From Cherax quadricarinatus (lineage: Eukaryota; Arthropoda; Malacostraca; Decapoda; Parastacidae): 64,000 nt of DNA. The stretch covers positions 33,518,869 to 33,582,868 of the forward strand of contig NC_091298.1 of assembly GCF_038502225.1 (NCBI RefSeq), given 5' to 3'. How positions within the stretch are numbered: the first letter of the stretch is position 1; every line of letters begins with the position of its first letter. Positions 45,171 through 56,557 of the stretch are shown piece by piece. The notes beneath the pieces are model-generated. The model did no database searches, was not told the origin of the DNA, and was given only the letters and a program-made list of their open reading frames with translations. The translations under genes and the position numbers were made by a program.

Positions 45171-47093
45171 AGCTGTTGGCAGAGAGGCGCGAGGGGCGTC
45201 CACTCACCCTGGCAGCTAGGCGAGGAAAGCAGCTTTTTGTTATATTAGGTATAGAGACCTGCGTTGTGGCAGAGTACTGCGAGTGTACCTAAATGTTTAG
45301 GGCTTTCTGGACCTTAATGTAACAAAGAGACCGAGGAAAATCTATGGATATGACAGGGATAACATCACAAGACACTACTTGCATATTCCTTTACCAATCA
45401 ATATAGCTACTCTCTCTCTCTTTCTCAAAAAAATGTAAATTTATGCTCAGAACACATGCTATGATGTAAAACCTGCAATATTTAGAAAGTAAGTTATTTA
45501 GCTATTTACTTCAGTCGGACTATTACTAGTGAATTAATCGTAACAATTTTCACACAAAAAAAAGAATAATGAATATTTTATAAAGCCGATGATTACCTAT
45601 TGACAATAGCCCTCAGTTTTTCTCATATATGTTGGCTTTCAAGAGATGTTTTAGAAAAATGTTTAAACTTTCCCTAATTATTTTTTGAAATCGACCAATA
45701 AATCGATTTGTAATTGCAATATAACCCGCTAGTAGCCAAAAATACTTTTGTAAGTGCCGATATTTGGCGTCTGTATAGTGTTGCTTACTCAGATTTTTCC
45801 TTTAAGGTTTTCATTCCTTTGTCAGTCTTCTTGAAACTTATTTGCATTTATATTTAACACTAAGATTCAAAGAAAAAATAATGAACGAAATTGAAGGAAA
45901 AATAAACATGATGCCCTTTGTTCTAATTTCTACATAACATCGTCTTTGCTTGTATTTATTAAAAAAAACTCATTAAGCAATAGAGGGTTATTTCTTAAAT
46001 AGGATTAGAAAGTAATATAAATTTGAAGAACATACAGTTTGATGATTCAACACATGAGGATTTCAGGTGCTTTAAATTTAAAAATATTCATATATGTCGT
46101 AATTTCCAACAGCATTACTTTTATAAGTGAAATGGGTTGTAGTGATTCACATCACAATAAATGAATATGTTTGTACAAGGCGCCTTTATTAATACAATGG
46201 ATTTCACTAAACATTTTACCACCAACCAATTTTTTAAGCAACGTTTCACGTGGTGTAAGTTTATTCCTGGTGATAAAATTAATGATACTTAATAGTTAAT
46301 TACATATTGATCCTTCTCATTTCATGTGTAATATTTCTTAAATAAATGAAATTCATTTTGGCTACTTGCTAAATTCACCTTCTTGCTTCCCCTCTCGTTT
46401 AATTAACTTTTAAGTAACTAATCGTTATTTCCTCTCCCTACCTCTTTCTCCTTGTCAGTAATCACCACCTTTTAGCTATCCTACCCTATGTGTTCCCTCA
46501 ATTAAGATGATAATTATTTGCATTTTAGGTGAAGTTATTTGCTGTTATCATAAAACTTACATCAGAGCTTTATTTCATTTTAAATGTATATAGTAATTGC
46601 TTCATGTATTGGTAAGTGGTATGTACTTTATCTTTTCCGATATAAATGCGAAGAATGCGATTTACATCCTTCGTTGTTTACATTTGTATTGCTAAGAAAA
46701 TTAATGTTAGGAAGGTAACAATAATTCAATCTGGGTTCCCAATAATAAATATCCGAGAAAGGTATCTGTCCTTAATTAGAGATTAACTCTCTTGTAATAA
46801 TTTATTATACAATTAAACAAATTGTTTTAATTGGTGCAAAAAATGTCCCAAATAATGCATTGATTTAGTGTGCATAAATTTTTTTAAGGAAGACACAAAA
46901 GCACTCTGGGAGTTAACTTCTGCTTGGAGACTAAACTTTCTGAAGTGTATAGCACAGGGAAAAGACAAAAATATGAAGGAGGGGAGAAGACTGTAGATGC
47001 CAAACAGTGCATTTAACAATGAATAACTTAAGTGTCAGTGATCAGTAATAACCCACATGGAGAAAGATAGAAAGCATTTAATAATGGTTAATT
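45171..47093. other. AT-rich DNA, no recognisable gene
   Basis: Long A/T runs and only short frames. A PLE-like hairpin phrase (46241-46275, minus) is discussed under rejected items. Nothing else is supported. Confidence 0.45.
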
Positions 47094-47273
47094 AAACCAT
47101 ACCACGGGTGGGGATAGAACCCGCGATCAGAGAGTCTGAAAACTCCAGACCGTCGCGTTAGCCACTGGACCAGCTAGCCACTGGATCAGCTAGCTGGTCC
47201 AGTGGCTAACACGACGGTCTGGAGTTTTGAGACTCTCTGATCGCGGGTTCTATCCCCGCCCGTGGTATGGTTT
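47094..47273. repeat. tRNA-like palindrome
   Basis: Two 85-bp arms (47094-47178 and 47189-47273) are near-perfect reverse complements around a 10-nt spacer. Each arm, read inside-out, has an A-box-like 'gctggtccagtggctaac' and a T-arm 'gcggg-ttctatc-cccgc' with a 5-bp stem and a 7-nt loop, holding a B-box-like 'gggttctatcc'. The ends do not form an acceptor stem, so these are tRNA-like (SINE-type) heads and not tRNA genes. The left arm ends in a tandem 'agccactggaccagct/agccactggatcagct'. Confidence 0.8.
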
Positions 47274-48120
47274 GTTTGCAATCGTGTCATTACGATTTCG
47301 TGAGTCATGGTTAAGTTAGGTTGCACATTTTACTAAACGAGGGGTGGGTCACTGATGTGGCTAGCTGAAAATATCCCGATTGGTGTGATATAGATATTGA
47401 GGTGCACAATACACCAGATTCCTGTCTTTGTTTAGAATATCCATTCTTAGTCTGTGGTGGTTATTGAGATTGCAGTGGTTTACACAAGTGTTGCTTATAT
47501 TCTTTGTTTTAAACGCGAACTTATGTCTCCACGCGGTTGTTCCCACACTCCATGTCCTCTTACTCACATAAAACTTGAAATATTTATTGCAGAGAGAATG
47601 GTGTAGACTTCATAGAACCTGCTATAGTGAGAGACAGCATGAGACCCACAGCCCATTACGACGTACTCAGTAGACAAACAGAATAGTTAAGTTGATATGA
47701 AACTCTCTTGACCTCTTCCACGATATTAATCAAATCGATTCCTCTCTTTCTGCCCCAGCATTTGCCGCAGCCCAGAAAGACAAGACACGGAGTACAGAGC
47801 CACACAATGAAGACTGGAAGAAATGTTATAGCGTATGATAAATTTCTCGCTTTAACATTTTTTTTTTTTAAGAAATGGAGTACACTCGCGTCTTCCGTGT
47901 TAAGGGCCCAAGTGAGGCTGATTGTGGTAGAAGTGTTGATGCTTTTGCTAAGAAGTCTGATAGTATTGCCATGAGTACTGAATCTGGGAAAAATAATAGT
48001 TATTATTGTGTTTTCTATTCGATTTAGTTCTTTTAAAACACAAGCCACCTCTACAGTCGCGAATGAAAGAGTTACAGAAATGCAGTTTTGAGAATGTATT
48101 CGTGACGTTACAGTTAAACT
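47274..48120. other. No recognisable gene
   Basis: Nothing assigned. Confidence 0.4.
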
Positions 48121-48126
48121 CACACT

Positions 48127-48157
<31 letters not shown>

Positions 48158-48168
48158 ACACACACAAA

Positions 48169-48209
<41 letters not shown>

Positions 48210-48218
48210 CACACACAC

Positions 48219-48281
<63 letters not shown>

Positions 48282-48282
48282 G
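48121..48282. repeat. (CA)n compound microsatellite
   Basis: CA units with interspersed 'caaacaaacac' and 'caaaacacac' variants. The long Cys/Val and Thr/His frames across it are artefacts. Confidence 0.96.
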
Positions 48283-48675
48283 CGCGCGCATCATTACTTT
48301 GCATAACGTTGCATAATTTCATAACTTTGCAAAGATTCAACTTTTAAACAGAAATAAAAGCAGATGGTTTACGTTTGAGAGCACTTGGGTTGCAAAAATA
48401 TTTTATTGCTATGTATTTCACAAGCGCGGTACAGTGCCGCGAGGCTCTGACAAACATCGTTCATACTATTATTTCACAGACTTTCCAAGCCTTGCCTATG
48501 ATTTTCGGTCAATGATTAAATATTGAAAATTATGTACAATGTTACTTCAAACTTTCGGACCAATTTTTTTATTGTTAGGTAAAATGTCTTGTAGTAATTT
48601 TGTTAAATTATCGAAAAGGTGGGTCTATGTTTGCAAAATTTTAAAATTACAGTATTATCTTGTATGCCATATATG

Positions 48676-48677
<2 letters not shown>
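48283..48677. other. No recognisable feature
   Basis: AT-rich; nothing assigned. Confidence 0.4.

Positions 48678-48760
<83 letters not shown>
48678..48760. repeat. (TA)n microsatellite next to the gap
   Basis: About 41 TA units running straight into the N block, so the true length is unknown. Confidence 0.95.
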
Positions 48761-48860
48761 NNNNNNNNNNNNNNNNNNNNNNNNNNNNNNNNNNNNNNNN
48801 NNNNNNNNNNNNNNNNNNNNNNNNNNNNNNNNNNNNNNNNNNNNNNNNNNNNNNNNNNNN
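48761..48860. other. Assembly gap, 100 N
   Basis: Exactly 100 N, a conventional size for a gap of unknown length. Frames that cross it are meaningless. Confidence 0.99.
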
Positions 48861-48926
48861 AATAAGATCACAGTAAACAGGTGACTTCAGAATATGCAAA
48901 ACAACCACTCTGAAAGAATAGAGAAA

Positions 48927-48964
48927 TTCCAAGCACTTTCGTGACTACTCACATTATCAAGGAA
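48927..48964 (-). ncRNA. Hammerhead-like ribozyme, U3-A8 variant (left arm)
   Basis: On minus, in order: stem I strand UUCC; core UUGAUAA; extra U; stem II GUGA, loop GUAG, UCAC; GAAA; stem III G, loop UG, C; U; U; stem I strand GGAA. Stem I 4 of 4, stem II 4 of 4, stem III A-U and G-C. Cleavage is predicted between 48931 and 48930. Core positions 3 and 8 are U and A. Confidence 0.55.
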
Positions 48965-49165
48965 CAATGAAAGTAGAGCATCAAAGGAAGGTATATAAGG
49001 GGTCCAGCGCACACCTCACTATCAGATCCCAAAACAAAGGAACATCTGACACGCGACTCATAAGAAAGGGAACACTGCAGCAGTCCCGCCGGCCTAACTA
49101 GACAGGTCCTTCACACAACCCACCAACAAACTATTCTACCCAAGAATTAAGAATTCTAAAAATTA

Positions 49166-49510
49166 TTATTTATCCAAGGTATTATTAAATTCTTCCCAAA
49201 TTCTATTAATTATGAATGGATCTAATTTATATAAACCAAAGGAAATATTCATATTATTGTCAAAACTGCTTTTTGTGAAACAAGATTCAATTATATTCCT
49301 GTCGACCATGGACTTGCTTGATACAACTTTCTCAACTTTTTGAAAATCAATTGGATGGTTAAAATCTCTCACGTGAATAAATAGAGCATTGGAATCTTGT
49401 CCAGTTCTAATTCTTATGAGTCGCGTGTTAGATGTTCCTTTGTTGTGGGATCTGATAGAAAGGTGTGCGCTGGACCCCTTATATACCTTCCTTTGATGCT
49501 CTGCTTTCAT
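49166..49510 (-). pseudogene. PLE ORF C-terminus (GIY-YIG endonuclease side), partial
   Basis: A 114-codon open frame on minus: the first about 30 residues come from the terminal repeat ('AEHQRKVYKGSSAHLSIRSH'), then 'GQDSNALFIHVRDFNHPIDF', 'QKVEKVVSSKSMVDRNIIES', 'CFTKSSFDNNMNISFGLYKL' and 'DPFIINRIWEEFNNTLDK'. The 'H-x5-HPIDF...RNIIES' pattern is that of the C-terminal part of PLE proteins, after the GIY-YIG core. The GIY and YIG parts and the RT are missing (5' truncation). No stop within, so it is young. Confidence 0.75.
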
Positions 49511-49512
49511 TG

Positions 49513-49550
49513 TTCCTTGATAATGTGAGTAGTCACGAAAGCACTTGGAA
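49513..49550 (+). ncRNA. Hammerhead-like ribozyme, U3-A8 variant (right arm)
   Basis: In order: UUCC; UUGAUAA; U; GUGA, loop GUAG, UCAC; GAAA; G, loop CA, C; U; U; GGAA. Same folding as the left arm; the stem III loop is CA instead of UG. Cleavage is predicted between 49546 and 49547. Confidence 0.55.
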
Positions 49551-49574
49551 TTTCTCTATTCTTTCACAGTGGTT

Positions 49575-49576
<2 letters not shown>

Positions 49577-49642
<66 letters not shown>
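49577..49642. repeat. (TA)n microsatellite
   Basis: About 32 TA units at the right end of the PLE. Confidence 0.96.
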
Positions 49643-49646
<4 letters not shown>

Positions 49647-50097
49647 TATTTTAAAAATATAAAAATCTGCGAGTTATTTTAGATAAGTGTGAAATGGTGA
49701 TATCGGTATTGTGTATGAGATGAGACAAGGGGTGATAAAAGGCACGTAGAGTGCAGTAACAACAGTAGGCAATACCCACCTAGGGATATTGGAAACTGAT
49801 TATCGACTATCCATGAAGATGATCGCTCCCTGGATATCAGTATTGGAGTCAACGTTACATTTCCAGTTTATTTCGTCTTCGATGTTTATTGTTGAAACAA
49901 TTCTGAATGAACTCTTGGATATTGATCACGATGGGATCATCTGCGAGACTTACGGCATTATAAGAAATCAAAGTAATCAATAAATTAATAACGTATATGC
50001 AAAGCAACTACAATATATGTATATATATTGTATGGTGGTATGTTTTTTTTTATATATATTATAGACTGGTACACTTGTGTTTATGTGTGTGTGTGTG
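49643..50097. other. No recognisable gene
   Basis: Nothing assigned; a short (GT)n lies near 50080. Confidence 0.4.
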
Positions 50098-51900
50098 TTT
50101 ACTTGTACTCATCTAGTTGAGGTTGCAGGGGTCGAGTCCTAGCTCCTGGCCCCGCTTCTTCACTGGTCTCTACTAGGTCACTCTCCCTGAACCGTGAGCT
50201 TCGTCATACTATGTGTGTGTGTGTGTGTACTGTGTGTGCGCGTGTACTCACATGTATGTGGTTGGATCCTGCCTCTACCAATTCATTCTCCAAGTTTTTC
50301 CACTTCCTGACTTCACAACTGCTGAAGAAATACTTCCTAACATCTCTGTGACTCATCTCCGTTTTCAGTTTACAGAGGTACCTTCATGCTTTTTTTCCGT
50401 GTCTCAAGAATCTGCCCATGTCCACCTTACAAATTCATTTCTGAATTTAGTACGATGTTAACATCTCACCCATAGTCCTTCCAGTGTCATCAAGTTGTGT
50501 TCACTTAACTTCTACCCATACGACATACCTCTTAGCTCTGGCGTTAGTCTCCTTGGAAACCTCTGAGTTTCCTTCAAATTCTTGACGTGCTTGACTAGGT
50601 GTGGGTTCCATTCTGGTGCTGCTTACTCCACAATGGGCATAACGTACATTATATAGTGTCGCGAATGATTGACTTAAATTTCAGAAATCTAATCTTAGAT
50701 TTGCGAGACACTCAGCTTCTAAAACAGTCATCTGGTTAATGTGGCCCTCATGCGATGTACTTGGTACATTACACACCCCAAGATTCTTCTCTCTAAGCAA
50801 GGTTCGCAGCCTTTGCTTCCACTAGCCTGCACTCGGTCTGCAGTCTTCATTGCAATTCGCCAAACTTCATAACATTGCATTTGCTGGTGTTAAATTTCGG
50901 TAGCCACTTGTCAGACCAGACCTGTAGTCTGTCCAGGCCCATTTGTAAACTATCATGTTCCTTACTGGCTTGCATTTTCCTCATTAGTTTCACAATATTT
51001 GCGAACATATAAATACTTTTTCCTCTATACCATCTATCATGTGATTCACATACACCTATCCTTGTGGAACCTCACTTGTTGCATGCACCCATTGCGAGAC
51101 CTTTTAAGAGACAATCACTCTGTTTCCTTTGTGCTTTCCCTGTTTTTCCTGCCTACTCCTCTAGCTTTGTACTAATATCTTTTGTGGCATTGTCAAAAGC
51201 CTTCCTACAGTCAAAAAAGATGCGGTCAACCCAGCCATCTTTTCTTATTTCCATTAAATTACCGTATAACTCCATCGAATTTGCAACAGAGAATTTACCA
51301 TCTCTCACGCCGTGCTGGTTGTCAGGTATGAACACACTACTCTCTAGGTGCTTCACCACTCTTCTCCAGATCATCTGCGTAACTTTACATATTATGCATG
51401 TCAAGGACACTGGTCTGAATTTTTAATGTTGCTTGTCTGTCTCCTGTTTTAAGAACTGGGACTACATTTGCTGTCTACTACATCTCCGTCAGTTTCCATG
51501 CATCGACTGACTTGAAGGTTGAAGGTTGATGATGTTAGTGGCACACACAGTACCTCTGCTCCGTCTCTCAAATAATAGCCCTCTTATGAAGATGTATTAT
51601 CGGCACCATGGCCTTTGTGGATCTAGCTCACACAATGGGTTCTTCACCTCCTCCCCAGTTGTTTGTATTGCTTTCAGCACACTTTGGTGCGCTCTACACA
51701 ATTGGTTCGCTAGTAGCCTTCCTGTCAACCTTAATTAAGAATACCTCCCTAGTTTACCTGCTAAGCTCCTCAAAGACGTTCTGGTCATGTCTGGTGAGCT
51801 CCCCTCCCATCATCATTACTTGGTCCTTTACTGTTGTCTTCCTCGTATTATGACTATATGACAACTTGGGGTCAGCCGTTATTCTCAAATTGATGAGCTT
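50098..51900 (-). pseudogene. LINE reverse transcriptase 3' part (CR1/Jockey-like), decayed
   Basis: The 3' tail at the left reads 'acttgtactcatctagttga', 'ggttgcaggggtcgagtcct'. On minus, 'MSLTCIICKVTQMIWRRVVK', 'HLESSVFIPDNQHGVRDGKF' and 'GWVDRIFFDCRKAFDNATKD' (motif A, D present) form the RT N-terminal half, and the plus text 51000-51070 carries the complement of the PQG region. Thumb and C-terminal text lies at 50300-50900. Stops and frameshifts are frequent. At the right the homology stops at about 51900, where a minisatellite begins. The lineage differs from the CR1 of this window. Confidence 0.78.
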
Positions 51901-51904
51901 CTCT

Positions 51905-52855
51905 AACCAGTTGTGAAAGTATAGGCTTCACCAACGAGTATTATGAGTGAAGGCTTCTTGCATTGGGGAGAATGCAGGCTTCACTTTTCAGAGGTGAGAG
52001 AATACTATTTGTGAGAGTATAAGCTTCACTAACCATCGGCGAGAGTGTAGGTTTAGCTAACCTACGGTGAGGGTTTAGGCTTTACTAACCAGTGACAAGC
52101 GCGTAGGCTTCACTAACCTGTGACGAGTGTATGGGCTTCACTAATTAGCGTCGAGTGTTTAAGCTTCACAACTAGTGGTGAGAGCATACGTAACACAAAT
52201 GATTGGTGAGAGTATACGTAACACAAATGATTGGTGAGAATGTAGGTTTCACTAACTATGATGAAAATGTAGGCTTCATTAACCAGTGGGAAATATGTTG
52301 GCTTCACAAACCAGTGGTAAAAGGCAAGCTTCACTTACCAGTGGTAAGAATGTAGGCTTCACTTAATAGTGGTGAGAATGTAGGCTTCAATTACCATTAG
52401 TGTAAGTATGGACTTCACTTGCCCGTGATGAGAATGTAGGCTTCACTTACCATTGGTGTGAGTGTAGGCTTCACTAATCAGTGGTGAGTGTAGGCTTCAC
52501 TTACCAGTGGTTACTGTAGGTTTGTTACCTGTGGTCACTGTAAGCTTCACTAACCAGTGGTGAGTGTAGGCTTCACTAACCAGTGGTGAATGTAGGCTTC
52601 AATTACCAGTGGTGAGTGTAGGCTTCACTAGCCAGTGGCTGGAGTGCAGGTTTCGTTTTCCAGGGGTTGGAATGCAGGCTTCATTTACCAGTGGTGAGTG
52701 TAGGCTTCACTTACCAGTGATGAGAGTATGTGTGTCACTCAGCAACGTTGAGCGTTTAGTTTTCACTTATCAGTGGTTATAGTGTAGGCTTCATTTCCCA
52801 GTGGTTGGAGTGTATGCTTCACTTCCCAGTGGTTATTGTGTATTCTTAACTCACG
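51905..52855 (+). repeat. Minisatellite, unit about 26-31 bp
   Basis: Units of 'tgtaggcttcacttaccagtggtgag' type, clearest at 52440-52700 with an exact 26-bp period; other units carry 4-5 extra bases ('gagaa', 'gagag'). About 33 copies. Variation is higher at both ends (for example 'ccaacgagtattatgag' and 'gttattgtgtattc'). No reading frame of note. Confidence 0.92.
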
Positions 52856-53597
52856 TTACACATTGACCTGGATTATCAACTATGGTAATGAAATTGGTTG
52901 AACTGTTTATCGATATTTTTTCCGATTCATTGATTTATTAAGACGCAGCTCTTAGGGACTAGAGCTGCGTCTGGTTACACAAAGTCTGTTTGTTTAGTGT
53001 AACTAATTACACTAGTCAAGAAAATTTATCATTTTCTCCAGTTCAGAAACCAAATTTGTTGTTTTAAGTAAAGTTTGATTGTTCATTACTCATCTGAGAT
53101 TGTTTTGTTTATATCACTTGAAGTTGTAAAGCCTAATGGGAATCATTTCTGCTATTTAAGATGAAAGAATCAACTGCATAATACAGTTGCCTAGCAATCA
53201 TAATATTATATTATAGCGGTATATTAAGTAGGGTGCATTCAATGACGAAAACTAATTTTACTTAACGTAAAATCCTCATATATATGCATAACCAAAATAA
53301 CAAATTTTCATAGTCATGCAGACATTTATAGTACATCAGCGTTATCAGGGTTTTTTTGTTTGTCTTTAGTATTGTTACCCGACACTAGTGTTCAGCAATA
53401 GTCGACTATCAAATTAATCGTCAAGTTTCTGATATATCTTCTGCATAATGGCTGTTACAGTGAAATAGTTCAACGTGTACATCTGTACATCTCGAAGTTT
53501 AGGATTAATTACTGCATCCAAAATTATTTTGACAAATTTGTTTTTATGCGCGAATTGTGAACTTTGCTGGCTAATGTAACTGTCAGGGGTTAGGTCC
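52856..53597. other. No recognisable gene
   Basis: AT-rich. An inverted repeat 'gacgcagctctta...agagctgcgtc' lies at 52942-52972. Nothing coding. Confidence 0.45.
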
Positions 53598-53933
53598 TTA
53601 AGAGACTTTATACTTATTCCTCATTTTTTCTGGCAATGCGGTAGTCTGCTGGCTGTAGTTCCCAGGCTTCCTTTGGTTACCTAGCCTGAGGTCTGCGATA
53701 TGCGCGTTCAATGTGATTCCTGACTTTTTTAACTTATATTTGCCTCTTTCTACCTTTCCCTGTATTGGTAGGAGACCTCCGTCTCTCACTGTTCTCTGAA
53801 CTCCTTTCCACCTATGTACCATGGTGTTGTACTTCAGGCTCTCAACTATTTTTTTTGTTTCGTAAAGCTTTGTATTATGTATGCTTTCAGCAATTCTTTG
53901 TTTCTTATTAGTTGTGCATGAACTTGTTGACAC
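53598..53933 (-). CDS. Small open frame, unrecognised
   Basis: 111 codons on minus starting 'MSTSSCTTNKKQRIAESIHN' and ending 'EKMRNKYKVS'. It is basic (many Lys/Arg), hydrophilic and probably helical, with no membrane segment, no zinc pattern and no family match that I know. Upstream, the same frame is broken after about 10 more codons. It could be a relic of a mobile element or chance. Confidence 0.25.
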   Translation of the reverse strand: MSTSSCTTNKKQRIAESIHNTKLYETKKIVESLKYNTMVHRWKGVQRTVRDGGLLPIQGKVERGKYKLKKSGITLNAHIADLRLGNQRKPGNYSQQTTALPEKMRNKYKVS

Positions 53934-55039
53934 TTGTGTTAGAGAGTTATTCTCTGTTGCAGCATTGTTGTCTCAACGTAATATTTTAACTAGGCACCTG
54001 TTTGATTTGGCTATATGCAGATTACTTGTTAAGCATGTAACACATTTTTATCGTTATAGGTATCCTAGCCCAAAGGTTCTCTCTGATCCCCTAGAGTCCC
54101 AGACATAAAGTTGTTGTCAGCACCAGTTACGTCTTGACTGAATAACTTTGAGTGAGTGTAACCGAGGCTACCAAGTGGTGAAGCAGCCTTCCCATTATAC
54201 TCCATTATACTCTTTAAGTTATACTAATCTCTTAAGACCATCAAGTATATCTGTGAAGAACAGCTTCTCCCAGATTGCTTCATGATTCACCGCGAGTGGC
54301 AGCCTTCACTTAATACTCTACTCTTCACTTATAACAATCTCTTATCACCATAAAGTCCACCTGTGAGGAGTAGCCTTTACCAGATTACTTCATGATTCAT
54401 CGAGTGGCAGAATTATATTTGAAAAAGTCCACTACTCCCAGCCACTTGCTCTCTCGATAGCCTCCTTCCCTGTGAGGTGGGAGACTCTCAGCCGCCACTT
54501 CTTCATACAGTAACCTCAGATTGTAGTAGTATATACACGTGACTCCGAGAAACCTGGAATTTCTGTATTTCCTGTTACTGTATTCCATTATTTTGGGCAT
54601 TTTCTTTATTTCTTTGTGCAATTCATTCATCGTTTGAATAATTTTGTCGTGTGTAATAAAGATGTGTGCATTTATTCGATATCTCTGTCCTTTTAATCTT
54701 ATCACTTTATTTTGTTCTATTTATTATTTTTCTGAGCTAGGAAGAAGAGATAGTAGTAGCAGTAGAAGTAATAGTGGAGGTAGGATAAGAACAAGAGAAA
54801 AGAGGAGCGCTGCCATAAAGTTATTGACCTCGTGGGTAGGAACAAATTCCAGCAGGACAAAACCCCACTGGACAGAATCCACCACGGTATTGTGCCTATT
54901 CTTTCTGGACTGACATAGTTTTCTAGGGAAGAGTGATCAGCCTTTGTACATAGACAGAGGTGGGAGCCCAAAGCACGGTCATGGCGCCTCTTCAGCTTTC
55001 TTATCCTGACAGCAGACATAGAAAAACACTCGCCACAGT
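53934..55039. other. No recognisable gene
   Basis: A 'cagcttctcccagattgcttcatgattca' phrase is duplicated as a degenerate direct repeat at about 54255 and 54365 (unit about 115 bp). Nothing coding. Confidence 0.45.
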
Positions 55040-55470
55040 TCTATATCTGCATTTACTAATGATATTAAAGTATAAAAATCACCTTGGTAGAAGACACAGA
55101 GAAATTGGAGGAAGATAAAAGAAGGTTTTTCCAGTGGGCTGTGGAAAACAATATAAAACTGAGTAGTGAAAAGTTTAAGCTGCGTTGATATGGAATGAAT
55201 GAAGAACTGTTAACAAAACCCAAGAGGATCATCAAATAGTACGAATGAAACATGGGAAAGATCTGGGAGTAATTATGTCTGCCGGCCTTTCCTTCAAAGA
55301 ACACAATAAGGCAAATGTTACGACTGCCAGGAAGATGAAAATGTGAATAATGAGAACTTTCAAAACATGGAAAATATCGCCAATGTTGATACTATTCAAA
55401 TCACTTGCCCTCTTTAGTTCACAGTATTGTTCACTGTTGACTGTGCCTTTCTGGGATAGTCAACACTTAA
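55040..55470 (+). pseudogene. LINE RT C-terminal fragment
   Basis: On plus with frame changes: 'KLEEDKRRFFQWAVENNIKL', 'SSEKFKL', 'DLGVIMSAGLSFKEHNKANV', 'TTARKMKMWIMRTFKTW', 'ISPMLILFKSLAL'. This is the region after the YADD box in CR1/Jockey-group ORF2 (thumb and beyond). It differs from the CR1 copies here. Both ends are cut. Confidence 0.7.
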
Positions 55471-55649
55471 ATGCTTTATTAGCATAGAACCAACAGTTCA
55501 TTGAATTATAAGGAGTGTAAAAAGGCACTTACGTACAGTTAAGGACATTTATTAAGGGAAACGTCTCGCTACTGTTATTTCTTCAGTCGTGATACAGAAA
55601 TAACTAAGAAACGAGTATTTATAGTGGCAAGAGGATTCATGTGAAAGTC

Positions 55650-55800
55650 AAGTGGTAGTAGTAATAGCACTAGAAGTGGTAGTAGTAGTAGAAGTGGTAG
55701 TAGTAGTAGTAGAAGTGGTAGTAGTAGTAGTAGTAGTAGAAGTGGTAGTAGTACTAGAAGTTGGTAGTAGTAGTAGATGTGGAAGTAGTAGTAGTAGTAA
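55650..55800. repeat. (GTA)n trinucleotide repeat
   Basis: Imperfect 'gtagtagtagaagtggtag' repeats with 'aagtgg' interruptions. Confidence 0.9.
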
Positions 55801-55879
55801 AATTGTGGTGAGATGGGTTTAAGAAGGACCTGTCAGCATCATGTTATAGCGGTCTGCAGAATGGGTAATATCCTATTGA

Positions 55880-56340
55880 TTAACAATCTGGATGGATAGT
55901 GTTACTGACAGTAATTAAGGCAGCCTCAGTACATATTCGCCGTCTTAAATCTTCTTCCTTAATGACTATTGTAGCCTCACTGAATTTCACGAGGTGTATA
56001 ACAGCTTCCCTGTGTTGAAAAAGGTTTCTACGGTTGTCATGGTTGCCAGCGTTTTTGCATTTCCTGATCCTAATACCCAAAGATCTGGCTGTTTCCCCTC
56101 ATATACTTTGACTCGTGCAAGAGTCATTCATGGGTTTTTGCACCAAGTTTCTAATAGTAGTTGAGGAGTTGGTGGATATTTTAGCACGTTTTCTGTCAAG
56201 AATTTTAGAAGCGTTAGTTACAACGTCGCTGACCAGTACAATGATGTAATTTGGGGACTTTCGTCCAACTGGATTGGTGTTAATCTTGCTGAGGACGCAT
56301 GTTGCACATTTCTTGCAATCACGTATGAAGTGTAGCGGGA
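55880..56340 (-). pseudogene. PLE GIY-YIG-type C-terminus remnant
   Basis: On minus: 'TNPVGRKSPNYIIVLVSDVV', 'TNASKILDRKRAKISTNSS', then 'RIRKCKNAGNHDNRRNLFQH', 'REAVIHLVKFSEATIVIKEE', 'DLRRRICTEAALITVSNTIH'. The 'EEDLRRRICTEAALI...NTI.P' end parallels the usual 'R...E..LI...N' close of PLE endonucleases. The core GIY and YIG parts are not readable. Confidence 0.55.
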
Positions 56341-56470
56341 AGTGTAGCGAACTGAATGTGAAATGTACGTTCTTTTTCGAGAACCTACTGAGGGAAATTT
56401 TATAAGCTCTCAGAAAGAGGCCTATATCTACCCCCTCTTAATCCTGGTATTCTACTGAGAGAAGAAATGC

Positions 56471-56472
<2 letters not shown>

Positions 56473-56554
<82 letters not shown>
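56473..56554. repeat. (TA)n microsatellite
   Basis: About 41 TA units at the right inverted end of the PLE remnant. Confidence 0.96.

Positions 56555-56557
<3 letters not shown>

Larger units (their letters stand above)
48861..49577 (-). mobile_element. Penelope-like element piece with inverted terminal repeats
   Basis: Two arms of about 168 bp (48898-49066 and 49411-49577) are about 95% identical as reverse complements and flank a minus-strand piece of the PLE C-terminal region. A 'gggaacactgcagcag' tail lies at 49068-49085. (TA)n tracts lie beyond both ends (48678-48760 and 49577-49642). Each arm has a hammerhead-like motif. On the coding strand, the repeat downstream of the coding piece has the ribozyme in sense and the upstream one in antisense. 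Confidence 0.8.

Noticed and set aside
46241..46275. Hammerhead-like hairpin near 46.2 kb on minus
   Set aside because: 'gtgaaacgt' and a short CAC/GTG stem are present, but the core reads GGAAUAA with UGA lost, and stem I cannot be assigned. At most a decayed PLE end.
47094..47273. Functional tRNA genes
   Set aside because: The T-arm and A/B boxes are tRNA-like, but no acceptor stem pairs and the anticodon arm is irregular.
48539..48932. Open frames spanning the N block
   Set aside because: They consist of (TA)n translation and unknown bases.
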